Source: Coturnix japonica
Taxonomy: Eukaryota; Chordata; Aves; Galliformes; Phasianidae
Direction: 5' to 3'
DNA length: 64,000 bases
Assembly (NCBI RefSeq): GCF_001577835.2
Contig: NC_029527.1
Span: 17,025,293 to 17,089,292, forward strand
The notes under the pieces are model-generated. The model saw only the letters and a program-made list of their open reading frames with translations, ran no database searches and had not been told where the DNA came from. Shown one piece after another: positions 22,401-37,800 of the stretch. Made by a program: the position numbers and the translations under genes. The number at the start of each line of letters is the position of its first letter. Positions within the stretch are counted from its first letter, which is position 1.

Positions 22401-25400
22401 TAGGTAAAGAATTGGTGCGGTAAGGCTATGGGTGTTGGTGGGTCATGGAAAAAGTGTTAGGCTTTTCTTTATTTTAATCTAGATAAATAACTATCCAGAG
22501 CTCACAGAATTACAGAATTATCAGGGTTGGAAAAGACCTAGAAGATCATCTATTCAACCATTACCAATACTTCCTGGCTAAATCATATTCCTCAACACCA
22601 CATCCAAAAAGCTCAAGTTAATTCACAAACTAGATTACAAGTCTTAAATCTGATGAGTGTCATCCCTGGGATAACTTACCTTATGATTTAGTATTAACCA
22701 CAACATTTTGGTGCATGAATTGGATGCCTGAATTAATATTTCTTGCCAAAATCTGTTTTTAAAAAGTTCTAGGATTATACTTTTATTTTTAGAATTAAAG
22801 AAATTTTAGTTTTACCAGTTGTAAGCAGCTTTTGATTTGTGTGCTCAGAATTTTATATTACAGACCTGTATTACTTAATGTAATTATATATAAGCCTTAA
22901 TGTAGATGTTGCAATGACCTGCTGAAAGACTTGTCATATGGGGTAAATGGGATCTAGGCCTGCACTGTGTGTTCAGTATATGAAACGCTGTGGAGTAGTG
23001 AAGGCTGGAAGGAACAGCAGTACGTTACTTGGCTATTGAAAAAAATAGTTACATCTGGCATTTGCGGTACTGCTGAAATCAATAAATTTTGAGGAATTCC
23101 CAAAGGCAAAGAAGGAGGCTGTACAGCACACAGATCTGAAGGAATTGCCCCAAGGGAGATGTCAATTAGGCTACTGTGAGTTTTTATTTGAATTTTTACT
23201 ACTTTAAATACGTTTTTCATAATATCTTGAAAACTTCAGAGTAAGTACAAATGTATATATTGGTGGTTGCTGTGCTGACTCACTTTCATTCCTCCCCATC
23301 TTGCAGTGTTTGATCTCCTTGTGAACTGTAACAGCATTTCTTTGCAGCCTTACAAAAAAATGCAAGTGGTTTTATTTTCCCTACTTCCTGAATTTTTCTC
23401 TTGAGATAATAGAGAGGTTCCTTCCTTTATTCAGATTTCACTTAGTCTAACTGCATAACTGTGTCACTGTTTTGATTCTTATAGAGGCACGTAATCAAAT
23501 ACTAACATGTGATTGGTGACTGGGCAGGCCTATAGAGGATCTTACAGGTTCTGTAGCTTTGGAGATGCTTTTGTGTATTTCAGGTACAAGAGGAAGGGCA
23601 AGCTTAAAAATGGTGAAGAAGCTTCCATATAAAATACTAATTTGTTTTCTTCAATAAATATGCGAATCTAGTCATCGTGTCTCCACATGGACTTAGTTGC
23701 TAGAATCTTAAACATTATGCCCACATGGGCTTGTAGACTTCTGCTTTACGACAGACATAAGTACACAACTTGTTTTAATGGCATAGTTGCTTATTTGATC
23801 AGTGAGGAGTTTTCTGGAAAAAATGCAGAATAGATGCATTGGTTGTGTATATTTTAAGTATTACTGATAGTGGGATTCTTCTTATACTAAAATTAATTTT
23901 TCCTGTAATTGTAAATATTCATGTTTACAGGTTGATATTTTCCACTTCTGTCAGCAAGAAATGGTTTCTGTATACAGTGATCTTGAAATAAAAGCATTCT
24001 AATAGATGATTTATCCTTACATTTGTTGACATCTTCTTGGGATAGCTTTTAGTGCTGTATGTATCATTCACTGGAAGTATGACTTACGATAAAGTTGTCT
24101 TTATTTTGTAGTGCTGGGGAGACAACCTACAGTCTTGAACGTGCTAATGACTTGAGGGTGGAGATTCAAAAAGCGTACGAATTTATAGATGCCCTCAGGT
24201 AAAGGAAGTGTGTGTGCTCTCTCTTGCTATATGCATAAACTGCATTATGTTTTTCCCTTCTTCCATTACAGCTTGTACTAACTCAACCTTATCCACAACT
24301 GTTGGGGCCTATGTTTATTCACACAGTCAACTTGCCTACTCCATTGTAAAGAGAACGTTGAAAAATAGATGCTGTTCCTGTGCACCATCAATCTCTATTT
24401 CCTTTTCTAACCATGCACAGAGGAAACAAGTAGAGGCATAGGTTTTTTTGTTTTTTTTTTTAATGAAGCATTACTGCTTGTAATATTTAGAGTGGCTTAC
24501 CTAAAAGAACACATGAGAACGTTCATTTCGTATTGTCTTCTTCTCTTCCTGTTGTATTTTCCTTGGCCCCTGTGGTTGAATGGATGAGCTTATGTTTACT
24601 TTTATTCAGTAAGAAGATTGTGAGTCTAGGCTTGAACGAAGAGCCCCAGCCTCATCCTAAAACACTGCAGCTTCAGAGAATGATAAGATACTCAGCTACT
24701 CTTTTTGTTCAGGTAAATAGAGCATATAATTATGAGCTAAATTTTCTGTGGTGTTCTGTTCTTTGTTGCCCATATGTCTGGCTTAAAACTTCTTTTGACA
24801 GAACGTTTACATCTATAGATGTTCTGAAGTCACTGAATGTGGATAGCACAGTCAGAGCAGCATCTGTAAGTCTTGGCTTTGTCTGTGGCAGAGGCCCACC
24901 CTACCCGGCAGTATAGTTACAGCAGCCATGATGTGTTCCAATGTGGAGCAGTGTCTGCAGTGGAGGAATACCTGCTATTTGTCTGTGGAGCATTTGTTGT
25001 TGTTTCCTTTGAGTACTTGAAAACTTGTCTGAATGCCTGCAAGCATTCACTGTAATTATTTCAATATTTGGCAGGAAAAACTGTTTGGCCTCATGTCCCT
25101 GCCAACCAAAAGTCAGTATGAAGAACTGAAGAAGAGAAGACTGCATATGGTAAGACTGGTTCAGGTCTGTATTTGCATGAGGGCCTGCTTCAGGGACTTA
25201 AACAGACACACAATTATTTACTATTCATAGTTCATCTGGATGTGTTAGTAGCTACCTGTGTATGAACAGCTGTCCTTAAGACTGGAGTTCTTGATTCTTT
25301 TTTCATTTTCGCTGCAGATCATCCCATGCCTGTGTTCAGGGACTTGTGTAACACTCATTGTAGTTCTTCCCAGAACAGAGAGATGTGTACTGAAAGCTGG

Positions 25401-27122
25401 ATGCATCCAGAAAGCAGCAGTGGCTTGTTTGTGGGTGCTTCTGTGCCTGTTAAACTAAGTCATTTGTACAAGTAGAATTTGAAGACTTCTCCAGGTGGTT
25501 TAAAAAAAGATAAAATAAATGGAGACATGGATGCAGCTTCAGGAGAGGGTTTTCTTGGGAGGCGGGACATCACCAACACAGAAATAAACCAGCTTCATGT
25601 TGAAGTAGAAATTAAGAAATATAAATAATTGCATTCCAAAGGCTAATAATATAATTGATATTTACTCTGATGCCCTGTTATAGAAATATCTGCTGTAGGT
25701 GGATGTAATATGGTTGCTGCCCAATCTGCTTGAGCCATCTCTTTGGACAGCTGGATTTAGGTATCTTTTGCTCTCAAGTTTGTACAGGCAGACGTGAATA
25801 GATTTCATTAAGTGTCTTCATAAATAATAGGTAGTATTACAAAAATGAACAGTTTTTTCAGAGAAACTAAAGACTGAGTTGATGTTTGTGACAGCAGTAT
25901 CTAAGGTAGACAACTATTTTCTGTGAATACAAAAGTTAAAAATGGAATTTTTCAAGCTCACGTTCTCCATATATTTTTGTTTTAGGCAGCTCTTGAAACA
26001 CACAGAAAACAAGAGGAGAAGCAGAAAGACTTGACATGCAGATCTGCAGGTGCAGTTAATGGTGATGCAACTCTCCTTAAAAAAGGAGCAGTCAGGAAAT
26101 CTGAAGGCTGGCTGCCTACATCGAGCATATCTCGACAGAGTGAGGTGGCAGACCCACTTCTTCAGCAGATTGACAACATCACATCCTTCATTGAGCAAGC
26201 AAAGGCAGCTAATAGGCTGGATGAGGTCCGTATGTTGCAAGAAAACCTGAGGCAACTTCAGGATGAATATGATCAACAGCAAACTCTGAAAGCCATTGAG
26301 CTTTCTAAAAAACAGGCAGAAGAGGAAGAGAAGCAGAGGGAAGAACTTCAGTTCCTTTGTGAAAAAGAGTGGGAAAGAGAACACCACAAATCCATGTCTC
26401 AGCATTCAATGACAGGCTCCTTAGATTTCAGAGAAGGCAAGCAGCATCAGTATGAAGCTGCAAAAGAGAATCAGAACTTGTTAGCACATAGATTGGATTT
26501 AGATATTACTCAAGTGAAAGGGAACCGAAGTTCTGAAACTACTGCTGTTCAGCAGATTCCAGCCAAAGAGTACGTAATCGTCCCAGTTAGACACCAGAAT
26601 ACTCCACAGTGTGGCAAAGACCAAAATCAGGCAACCTGTCTAAACCCCTTTGAAGATGAAGCAGATACCCCTCTGTCAGAGGAAGATCCCACTAACCCAT
26701 TTGCTGAAGATGTGTCTCAACCGGTTTCTTTCTCTAACACAGCTCTGCAAAGTGACAGAAAAGAATATAACCCATTTGAAAATGGGGAGGAAGGTGAACA
26801 GACCAGTGGAGCATCTGTCAGTACTTCAAATCCCTTTGAAGAGGATGAAAATCCATTTCAGAAGTCTGGGAACAATTGGAATTCTGGAAATCCATTTGAA
26901 GAAGGATCTTCTACCAATCCCTTTGAGGTGGAAGATGTAACTGAGATCTTAAGAGAGGAGGCTATAGACGAGGAACTGCTTCTCCAACAGATAGATAATA
27001 TCAAAGCCTACATATTTGATGCCAAGCATAGCGGACGAATGGATGAGGTGGAACTACTGACGGAGAACTTAAAGGAACTGAAGTACACTTTAGCAAAACA
27101 AAAGGAGAAATCCAACTGTTGA
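16301..27122 (+). CDS. RBSN: Rabenosyn-5 (FYVE-finger endosomal Rab4/Rab5 effector)
   Basis: RBSN links Rab5/Rab4, VPS45 and EHD proteins on early endosomes for fusion and recycling. Coding exons: 16301-16463, 17556-17696, 19358-19458, 20058-20103, 20215-20376, 21261-21502, 22264-22334, 24112-24198, 24610-24712, 25075-25149 and 25986-27122. All have GT/AG edges and consistent phases, giving 775 aa (human 784). Domains: N-terminal C2H2 finger (C21, C24, H37, H42); FYVE finger from W159 with CPDCGNKF and RRHHCRLCG around 180-188, its last zinc ligands (RCCQHC) delayed by a Ser-rich loop containing HGSRRGSISS; a Rab4-binding helical hairpin at about 453-496 (LLQQIDNITSF); seven NPF motifs (EHD binding) at about 617-730; and a C-terminal Rab5-binding hairpin at about 730-772 (LLLQQIDNIKAY). 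The start lies in good GC-rich context and precedes the zinc finger by 20 residues. The junction of the last two exons (RRLHM|AALETH) is about 10 residues shorter than the human protein as I recall it. Confidence 0.96.
22501..22614 (-). mobile_element. Short CR1 3'-end fragment in RBSN intron
   Basis: The plus strand reads CACAGAATTACAGAATTATC then GGTTGGAAAAGACCTAGAAG, the reverse complement of the CR1 3' UTR. It is inserted antisense to RBSN, between the exons ending at 22334 and starting at 24112. Confidence 0.85.
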
Positions 27123-29205
27123 AGCAGCAATCACACCTTGTAAGAGTTACCTCAAGTCCGCTGCTAAGAGATGGGAAGATGGAGCAGTTATAAACAGCAG
27201 TACAGATTACAAGAAGGAATTGGGAGAATGTTATATTTTATATGCTTTCATTTATATATTCCCAACACTACTCAGCCTTGAAGAAAGAAGAGGAACGCTG
27301 CTAGTCTTGAACACTTATACTAAAAAAACTTATCATAAGTTGTTACAACCATCTTAATGCTAATTCGTCTTACTGTGTGTTTAATTTGGTCAAAAGGCTT
27401 AAGCAGTAATAGGGAACTGTCACTTTGTTTTATGGTTGGTTTGTCATCTTTCCTCCTTGTTTGCACTGTGTTGTTACAGCAGCTGAGCTACTGGCTTTTC
27501 AAATGGAGCTTTGACCGAAAAGACAAAAGTGTTTCTAAAATTTCTGCATCTTCTGCTAATGGCACAGTGTCAGGTACAGGCCAGTCTGACTGTCCTAAGA
27601 GAGTTACAAGGAAGTGCTGTTGAAAGGCTGCTATGATTCTTTGAGATGCAGGATATACAGGCCATAGGTCAGTTTTGTGCAATAGTACATGAAATGGATT
27701 TAAAAACTAGTAGAGACTTCACTGATTTTAATATGAGTAGCATTTAAAGTGTGCTTATAACAATTTCTAACTGAGGTGCCACCTTGTTACTTTTAGTTTC
27801 CCAGTCCCTCTAGGCACAAATTGCAGTGTAATAGAGAGCCACGTTGGCTTCAAAGCTACGTGTGTAGGAATGAATATGTAGATGCTCATTTCCAGAACAT
27901 CAGGCTAGTATTAAGGGTGACCTTGAAATTCCTGATTATATTCTGGAATGTGCACTTTCCTTTATACTCTCTGGGTTGAAGAATGATCATATTTGTTTAC
28001 CTGAGACTTGAATCCTTATTGTAGCACTTTAAGAACAGAAATCCTGGAGAGCTGAAGTGCCACTGAACTGGAATTCTGTGAGAGCTGGGCTGTGATTGTG
28101 CCAAATGTAAGTTCCTATTTTATATTTGATTCTCATCAGAAGTTAAAAGAACCAGGCATGCGAGTCTTCAGTAAGCAGGTCCAGATGGGAGTCTTGGTTT
28201 GGGCCTCCACCCATGGCAGTGACTGGGTAAAGGCCATCTCCTGTGGTGCAGGAGGGCTTCTGGAGATTGGTACTATAAAAGTTAGGATTGTTCAGTGTTA
28301 AGTTAGTGTGTTTTGCTGCTTTCCCCACATTCCCTCCCTTTGAGAGGCAGAGGTCCATCTTCAGACATAAGTGTTTGAAACGGTGGTTGGGAGAAGTTAG
28401 TTAGAAAGGTGTATCTAATTAAAGCTGAAAAGGAGGATATTGGGCAGATCATACTCTCTTGCTCTAATAGTAGTGGGCTTACTGAGAAGTAGAGTTTTGT
28501 GGAGTGGGACATCTCTTAACTATGTATCCAATAACACATGAATAGCGTAGCTGTAACTGGGGCACTACTTAGTATTTCAGAAACACAAATTATCACGCTA
28601 CCTAAGCAGCAGGAGCTGTAGATTTCTTTTAAATACACTGAAGGACTGTACTTCTGTTTAAGGCAAACAAAACCAACAGATGTACCCGCAGTAAGACTAA
28701 TAACTGATCAGAATAACTCAGTACAGCAGCTTCAGGACAGCTGTACTTCTCACTGCAGTTTGAAGTTGAAAGGTGCACAGAATGGGTTTTCTCAAGGACT
28801 TCAGTTTTTTATACCAGTGCATGTTGTTAATGTTGGCTGTATCTCCAGGCGTTACTGTGAAGTGGGCCGAGCATCTGCAGCAGAGTTCTGAAAGGCCGTA
28901 AACTAAACATAGTTCTGTGCTGTGGCACCAGGTGTACAAAGGCAGCAGAAATGACTGAGATGAAATTTATCCCAAGAATTGCTCACTTCAAAGTGAATAG
29001 TCCAAGTCAGTTTTTCAAGGCAGACTATGGCTGCTCAAGAGGAGTGCTTCTTGCATTATAACCCAAAGCTCTTCGTGGTATTGAGATGAAAAGAATATTT
29101 CAGTGGCTTCAGCACTTGCATTTAAAAAGCTTGTTTTCCTTGTTGTAACCATCCTGCACTACTTGTACATTCAGCCTAATTAATAAAATCCTTCTGTACA
29201 TGTGA
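27123..29205 (+). other. RBSN: RBSN 3' UTR
   Basis: Sequence after the TGA at 27120-27122 is non-repetitive and non-coding. The first strong signal at a plausible 3' end is AATAAA at 29182-29187, giving a UTR of about 2.1 kb. Open frames such as 27357-27623 are chance frames in the UTR. The extent is inferred. Confidence 0.5.
29182..29187 (+). terminator. Probable RBSN polyadenylation signal
   Basis: AATAAA in CCTAATTAATAAAATCC. It lies about 740 bp before the convergent 3' end of MRPS25. Confidence 0.45.
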
Positions 29206-29764
29206 CTGTACTTGTACAAGTAGCATCACGATTGCTGACAGCATTAACTGCGGTACATCAGCCTCTGATACTGAAGTTCTCTCCAATGCGAAGACCATGT
29301 GCTGGTATTTGGGCTGCTGTGAGGCTCCCAAGGCACAACAAAATGAAGACAGCTATAGAACTAGTAAGTAACTAGCGCTGAGATGGTACAATTGCATGCA
29401 GTACTCTGTATAGAAATGTGGTAAACGAGAGATAAAATAACATCTATTTCGTGCTGTATTGGCCCTTGATAATTCAAGCATTCCTTAAAAATGGGTGTGA
29501 AATGTTGTATTCAACCATTAGCTCAGAAATGCTGATAATTATTTCTACAGCAATTTGCACATACGAGCCTGATTTAATGCAATTAAATAATTAAAAGCAG
29601 TGTAGTGCTATTGCGTATTTATATACTGTTACAGGTATAGGGTAAACCATTCAAAGCAGAAACTACTATGATCTAAAACTGTGGCAGGGGCCAGTAGCAT
29701 CAGAAGTAGAAGATGTCCAGCAGTACTGGACTCCAGTGGTGGTGCTCTCTCAGATCTTTAAAGC

Positions 29765-29850
29765 AATTGGAACAGTGCTGGGCAGGATGCCCTCCAGAGG
29801 ACCCTTACAACATCAGCCATCCTGTTCTTGCTATGACCATATACCTGCAG
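29765..29850 (+). mobile_element. Degenerate CR1 3'-end remnant
   Basis: The text CCTCCAGAGGACCCTTACAA..CATCAGCCATCCTG resembles the CR1 3' end (CTCCAGAGGTCCCTTCCAACC...GCCATTCTGTGA) with many changes. It would be a very old copy in the gap between RBSN and MRPS25. Confidence 0.45.
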
Positions 29851-29947
29851 GCATGAACAGGAAATAGGGTTCTGGTCATGCCTTTTTCTGTTGCTTTCAC
29901 ACAGCTTTGACTGCAAACTGGCACAACGAAAGCTCCTTTAACTTATA

Positions 29948-29953
29948 TTTATT
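29948..29953 (-). terminator. Probable MRPS25 polyadenylation signal
   Basis: AATAAA on the minus strand, 166 bp past the MRPS25 stop codon, so the 3' UTR would be about 180-190 bp. It is the first good signal after the stop. Confidence 0.6.
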
Positions 29954-30118
29954 TGATAACATTTTTCACAATAATTATTCTAGTTGTAGCATTAAGGATG
30001 AGACAGGCATGTCAGTATCACATCAACTTGCTCCCACTTCCAGGACCTGTTAACGCTCGTCTCTGAAGAACCACCGTGATGATCCAGCCCTGAGGACACA
30101 CAGCTGTATGACCCGATG

Positions 30119-31480
<1,362 letters not shown>

Positions 31481-31814
31481 CGCGGAGGTTCGATAACCCA
31501 AACCGACACTCATCAGCCTTATTTCCGTGCAGTGAAACTCGGAGCTCGAAGTCGCAGAGCAGCCTCCAGTTGCATCGGCAAAACATTAATCAGTATCCGC
31601 TATAAGAATGGGTCCAATTTCATTATATTTAGTAGAAAGCGGGGGGCGAAGGGAACTGGAATCCAACACTACTTAAAACCCGGGAGCAGAAAGGCAGCAG
31701 GAGCCGGTACTGCCTCCTCCGGGACCTTCAGGAGAAATGCGTAAGTCTAAAGAAGATACATTAAGACTTTTAGGCAAATAAGTCTCTCAGCTTGTTAGAG
31801 CTGTAGCCCCCCGG

Positions 31815-34800
31815 CACTAAGGTTCACGGGGATTTTTATTATATATTATGGCCAGGCAAATTTCTAACAATTGCTGTAGTGGGGAATGTTCATGTCTGTA
31901 ACGCACTGGGCTCAGACAGAACATGTGAGAAATTCAGGAAACCTAAATATTGAAAAAAAATATCAAGCATATGTTTCTATTTGTAATTCACTTTAATAGT
32001 ATAAACCTCACTCAGGTAGTAGTATTAAGTCACAATGATATAAAGCCACACTTAAACAGTATTTCATAAAATGCTAAACCATGCACTGCAATACTGGATA
32101 TAAAACACAACAATGCAAATTCCTCTTCATCAACTAAAGGCGCTGATTAGGTATAAAATTCATATTAAAAAAAGACCATGCTATTTGTATACACACATTC
32201 AATATTGATTTCACATAAGAAGCTGTGAGAAATGAGAAACGCCTGTAACATGTGAACCTGAAATTGAAATCCAAGAGCACAAACGATATTTTTCTAAAGG
32301 GCAGAAAGCCCATTTCCAGACAGTATCACCAAGAATTCAAAGTGGATCATTCCCTTTATCAAAACGAGCTGTTCTGGTAGGAGCTCAGTGCTGCCCGCTG
32401 GGCCAAATGCACACAGCATAGAGGCGATGTGCAGGTCCTCAGTTACATCATCTGTTTGAACAGCGGTTGCAAATGTGTTTTGGAGCATAGATTAATTAAA
32501 GAACATTCCTAGGTTTTTACCTTAACTTCACCTATGCTGCAGCACAGGCTGTGTAAACAACATTTTTTTCTGAAAGATACTCTCTTAATTCATGAATTAA
32601 ACTACTTTTAATCCACAGTTGTAGAAAATAGCCTAAAATGAACCTGTGTTTTATTACTGTTTACCTCAGATCATTAAGAAATGTACAAGAAGCCAATCGT
32701 TCAGGAGTGCTGGATACCCGGCAACGTGTGCTGCTTAGATTTGTGTGTTCTGTGATAAATACAGAAAGCCAATGACACGTCCCACAGTTCCTGTAGAATA
32801 TTAAAATATCTGCTTTACTGTCATTTAAATTTGAGCACATTTTGTTCTTTGGAATAAAAACAATTCAAAAATGTATCTGAAACAAATTCGCAATTGAATG
32901 TTTTAACAGACTCAGTTCAAGTCGATACCTCAGCTGTCCATTTCCTAATCTTTAAAACTTTACAATGACATTAATTCAGAGACATTCAGGTTTCCATTTA
33001 GCCTTTAGAGAGTAAAGGAAGCATTATACAGACCATACTGATTGTCTTGACACCAGTGAAGGACCATCTGTCACAGGAATTCCTGCCATGAATTTAAATA
33101 ATTTTCCTGCTGAAGGTCTCACAAACAAGACTTGAAACATCAAAGATAGATGCTTTACAAGTTCTATATTTAAAACAAGAGCTTACAAACAAATGCTTAC
33201 TAAGCAATATAGCAAAATACAAGTGATCATTCCTAGCATTCTTCATAGCAAAGATTTTACACACACAGCCTGACTCTGATAGAGGCTTGTGCTTTACTTT
33301 AAGCATGCATGAAACTCAGTTTTGGTGTCTGCATGTCTGCTCAAAGTAAAATGCACGCAAGTCCTTACAACACTGAGTCTACAAGGTAAATGCCCAGAAA
33401 ATTCCACTTCACCTTGAATACAAAATACATGCTTAAACTACTCCCCTAGACAGTCTGTAAAAATGCCTTAAAAAAAAGTTAGTTATTATCAGTATTTCTG
33501 CAGGCTTAATGGAGACTTCGCACACTCTGCAAGTCCTGCACAGGCTGCAGTTTCAGAAAATGGCAGAACTTGAGGACAGAAAACAGCTTTGGTTATAAAT
33601 AAACAACAAACTTTGTTTAGTTTGTTATTACATTTGTACATGGCATTGGCTGCATGCTGTTCAGGGGGCTACTGCTCAGTGATGCAGGAAAACACTGTTC
33701 TCTGCCAGTTAACTACAGCTGAAGACTTAAAACCCTCTTACAATGTTTCACTGTGGAATAAAATTTTACAAAAAGCACTTCTCAGAAGGTTGAAAAAGAA
33801 TAAGCATATACTGAAAATATGGAAGTATTTATATATAGTGTTTGGTTTTTTAAATACATTTATTTTTAACAACTGTTTCAGGTTCTACCAACTCTTTACT
33901 GGCTCACTTCACCCATCAAATGAGAGAAGGTGACGGGAATAATGAAAAAGCTAAAAGCTGCACTGAATGTATTTGTGAGTACTGAAGAGAAAATAGCAAA
34001 CTCAAGCTAGGTTAGAAAAAGGGGCAAAGCTCTGAAATTCATGGGTGTTCACCTACTTTAAGCCAGGCTTAGTTTGGGCTAAGAAATGAAAATTAAGTAG
34101 CTCTGAATTAGAAAATGAATGCAAAGTTTTAACAAACATCAGGATTATTTGGCTACATATATATACATATTTACATACACTACACACTTTATATACACTG
34201 TACATAATATATTTAGACTTATAAAAACATATACATTCATACACATACACTGTGTACATAGGCATTAGCTGTTTGAGTGAGTTTTAGTATTGGACATGCA
34301 GAAACATACAGCGGTGGGAGGCACGAAGTAAAGATATTCAAATTCCTTTAAAAGAAAAAAAGGGGGTGGGGGGAGGAAGAACAGCATGAATTCAAGAATA
34401 AGCCATTTTCCTATTTTCAAAGCATTCATGCATCTCAAAAAATAGAAAGGGCTATGGGAATTATGGAAAGTTATGACAACATTATTTGTGAACTTACGAT
34501 TTCACACAAAAAAAACCAACTCAGTAAGAAGGCAATTTAGGGGTTGGATGTTTTTCTAGTCTAATATTTAGACAAAGTAAAACCCTTCTTAAAAGATAAA
34601 TGCTCTAACTTGCACCTTTGGTATACACAATATTTTTGCACACAATTTCCTATATAATGTTAATAATTTTAATTGGATTGTATCATTATCAAACAAGAAG
34701 GCTTATAGCATTTTCAGTCAAACAATAAGCCTGAGTTTAGTTCAGGAGACTTTGATAAAATAACTCAGCAACTTCAGAACCAAAAAGCACAAGAAGTGTT

Positions 34801-37800
34801 TTCCACTTACACTGCCCCTTTATGATGCCTTCTCAGTAATTTTCATACAAAGCCATTCTGAATACTATTTTTGACACTCAAGATGCAGTAGATGCTGACA
34901 ATCTGACCTTTCTGCGTCCTTTTTCTCATTTGGGGTGAACATGGCTTCACACTGCTAATTTTACCTGGATGAACTGAGGTATTGGGTTTAAAGATGGTGT
35001 GTGCTGCTGCCACAACAGGCCCATATTTGTCATCAGGGCAAACTGTCACCACATCTGTTGTTTGCCACTCTTGCCATACAATTGGGACAGGCAGGAACTT
35101 GTTCATATGTTATTTCTGCTCTTTACTTAGGTGGCAACAGCAGAGTTGAAAAGAACCCACCTACCCTGTTTTTGTGATCGAAAACATAAGTGAAGGAGAG
35201 GAAAAAGGTTTCATATAGCACAATATACATATTATACATACATATATATATATTTCCCCTGGGTAATGTGATCTTACAGATATTTACTGGTGCACCTTTC
35301 CTCTCCTCACTAAGCACCGTTCATAGAACTGATAGCTGGGCACTCACGTTGTTTAGAAGCTACACACTGAGTTTCACTTTCACTTTGTAAGCCCCTTAAA
35401 TGCTGTAGAACTGGACAATTATACTATCATAACTCACAGAGTTTAGTTGGTTAAAACACTTGCTAGAAGTGTATGTTAGATTGACCCTCCAGTTCTACTA
35501 CTCCCATCACCCAGCTCAAATAGGTCTCCTTCATTGGTACTATTATTGCAGAAAGCAGCTTTGATCACTGCTTCTTAGGTAGAACTGCTAAGTTCCCCTT
35601 TCCTGGCTACCTCTTAATTTTAATGGCTGGGGAAACACTGGCATCTCCACCACCTTCAATGAAATTCAGAAACCAGTGAAAAATCCCGTGTATTTTATAT
35701 TACAATGAAAATACTAAGGTGTTTTGTAGTCACTATCAAAGAAGATAAACTCAGGAGACTGGTTTGACCTGGAAGTATTGGTCCTGGCTTATTTTCCCAA
35801 TCACACTGCAGAATATGCCCTTCTGCTGAACGCATAAAGAGAATGCAGTGACAGCTGTTTTCAGTACCTTGAGTCGGTGCTATTTACATTATTGCTGCCC
35901 TGAGGGCCAAGTGCTTCAAATTATGGTTTAAATTAAAAAAACGCTTTGTAAATGATACCAAGTAATCAACAGAGACAAACAATACTTCCATGTCTCAGAG
36001 TGCTATGAAATCTGAGCCTTCTAAACTAATATTTTGTAATCTGCTCTGGGGTACCTGCTTTAGCTGGGATTTGAACTACATCATCTTCAGAGGCCCCTTC
36101 CCGCTCCCTGTAAATGTGTGACTCAGTAAGCTGCCTTGAGGCAGCTAAAATAGAGTCTTGTAGGCTTCCAAGGATCTCACTTAAAATTCCTGCTGATTAT
36201 TATTTTTTTAAAATTTATTTATTTTTAACCTGTTTCACAGAATATCTCCACTTGCATCAAAAGCATTGTATTTCATTTCTAAGAAGTGTAAATAGGCAGA
36301 TAAAAGTGACTTTTGCAGGTGGCCTTGTCCTGCATCGTATTAATCCAATGTAAGTAAACTAGTATACCTTTCTGTCTTTCTCACAAATGCAATAAAAACA
36401 ATGATGTCAAAGCTAACCCAAAATACTCCTACACTGTCATCTATCATTGTTCTTTTTCATCTACAAGATCCAAATCCATTCCTTCTCAAGAACTAGGAAA
36501 CAAAGTGCGCAGACCATAGACGTTACTGCCTTATCATCATTCATTACACAGCACTTTTGGTCAGTACAGAATTATAACAATTTTCTGAATGAATTATTAC
36601 CAATATATACACATAAACAAGTTCTGTTCCATCTAATCAGATACTTCAGTGCTATTTTTCCACCAAGTTACATTATTTTCATTTCACGAGCAGCAGAAGC
36701 AGGACCTGGAAGATTTTGAAGGTATACTTTAGGCACTAAGTAGAGCTTCAGTGAGATGACACTTTTCTTAGAACCACTTTTGGACTGTGATCCTTTTTGA
36801 GTCTAGTTCTGTAAACACAAGTTTGGCCTTTATTAGACCTGCATGAAAGCAAGTTATTTCCATACTTAAAAGTCAAGAAATAATTTTTCAGGAATTTTAC
36901 AATAATGTGAAAAAATCCTGCTCTGTATTCGCAAGCAAAAGGCTGCACTTGCAGAAAAGAAACAAAGTGAAACACATTTAAAAGACAAGTTAATGAGATT
37001 AGTCTGTGACTGCTTTCCACTCAATGGAAATGCTATCCACTTAGAAATAACACTCGCTATATTAGCCTTGTAGTATTTTTTGCAGTACCAATTTTCTTTT
37101 TCCTAATGTGGAAAAAAATCATAGGTGGATTATAAGGGATCAGAATTTATGATGCAGCTTAACTGCAAACTAGGTAACGAGTTGAAAATTCTCCTGAGCT
37201 TGCAGCTGTAACGTCTGCTGTTCTGCCTTCATTATGTTAGATTGGCCTGAAAACTCAATTGCTGTAAGGTGAAAAATGATGAACTTTGATCTCATAAAAA
37301 TTGTACCTGCTCTATTTTCTTTATACCTTGGGTCTCCTGCCAATGCTAGCAAAAAACACCTTCACTGTTGGCAGAATCTCTCTGTCAGTTCTGCATCTTT
37401 CGAACATCTACCATATTATATTTGTGGACAGGTAAAGGAAAGAACATTTCTTTGAATGAACTAAAATAGCTTTGCTGCCAGATAATGTTTGAAATTTAGT
37501 GCAAAGGAGTCCTATTCCCACTGGAGAATATGGTTTCAAATGGCAGCAATTGCTTTCAGTGGATTTCACATGCCAAACCTTTGACTCGTTTTTGTGACAG
37601 TCCTTCAGCAGCATGAGGGAAAGAAGCATACAGGTTATTTATCACAACTACTTTAGTATTTACAGTTAGCACTCAAATACGCAAAACAGTTTAGACTCTG
37701 AATATTTAAGCTGCAGGATCTACCTGCTGTCCAGATTTTCACAATGACACCTGTTAGGCTCAGAATCACGTTAGTGTATAGTTCGAGAAAAGTACATTTT

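Noticed and set aside
24533-24916. A 127-codon plus-strand frame
   Set aside because: It contains RBSN exon 24610-24712 plus intron on both sides; only the exon is coding.
27357-27623. An 88-codon frame after RBSN
   Set aside because: It lies in the RBSN 3' UTR; the hydrophobic stretch has no family match or transcript signal of its own.
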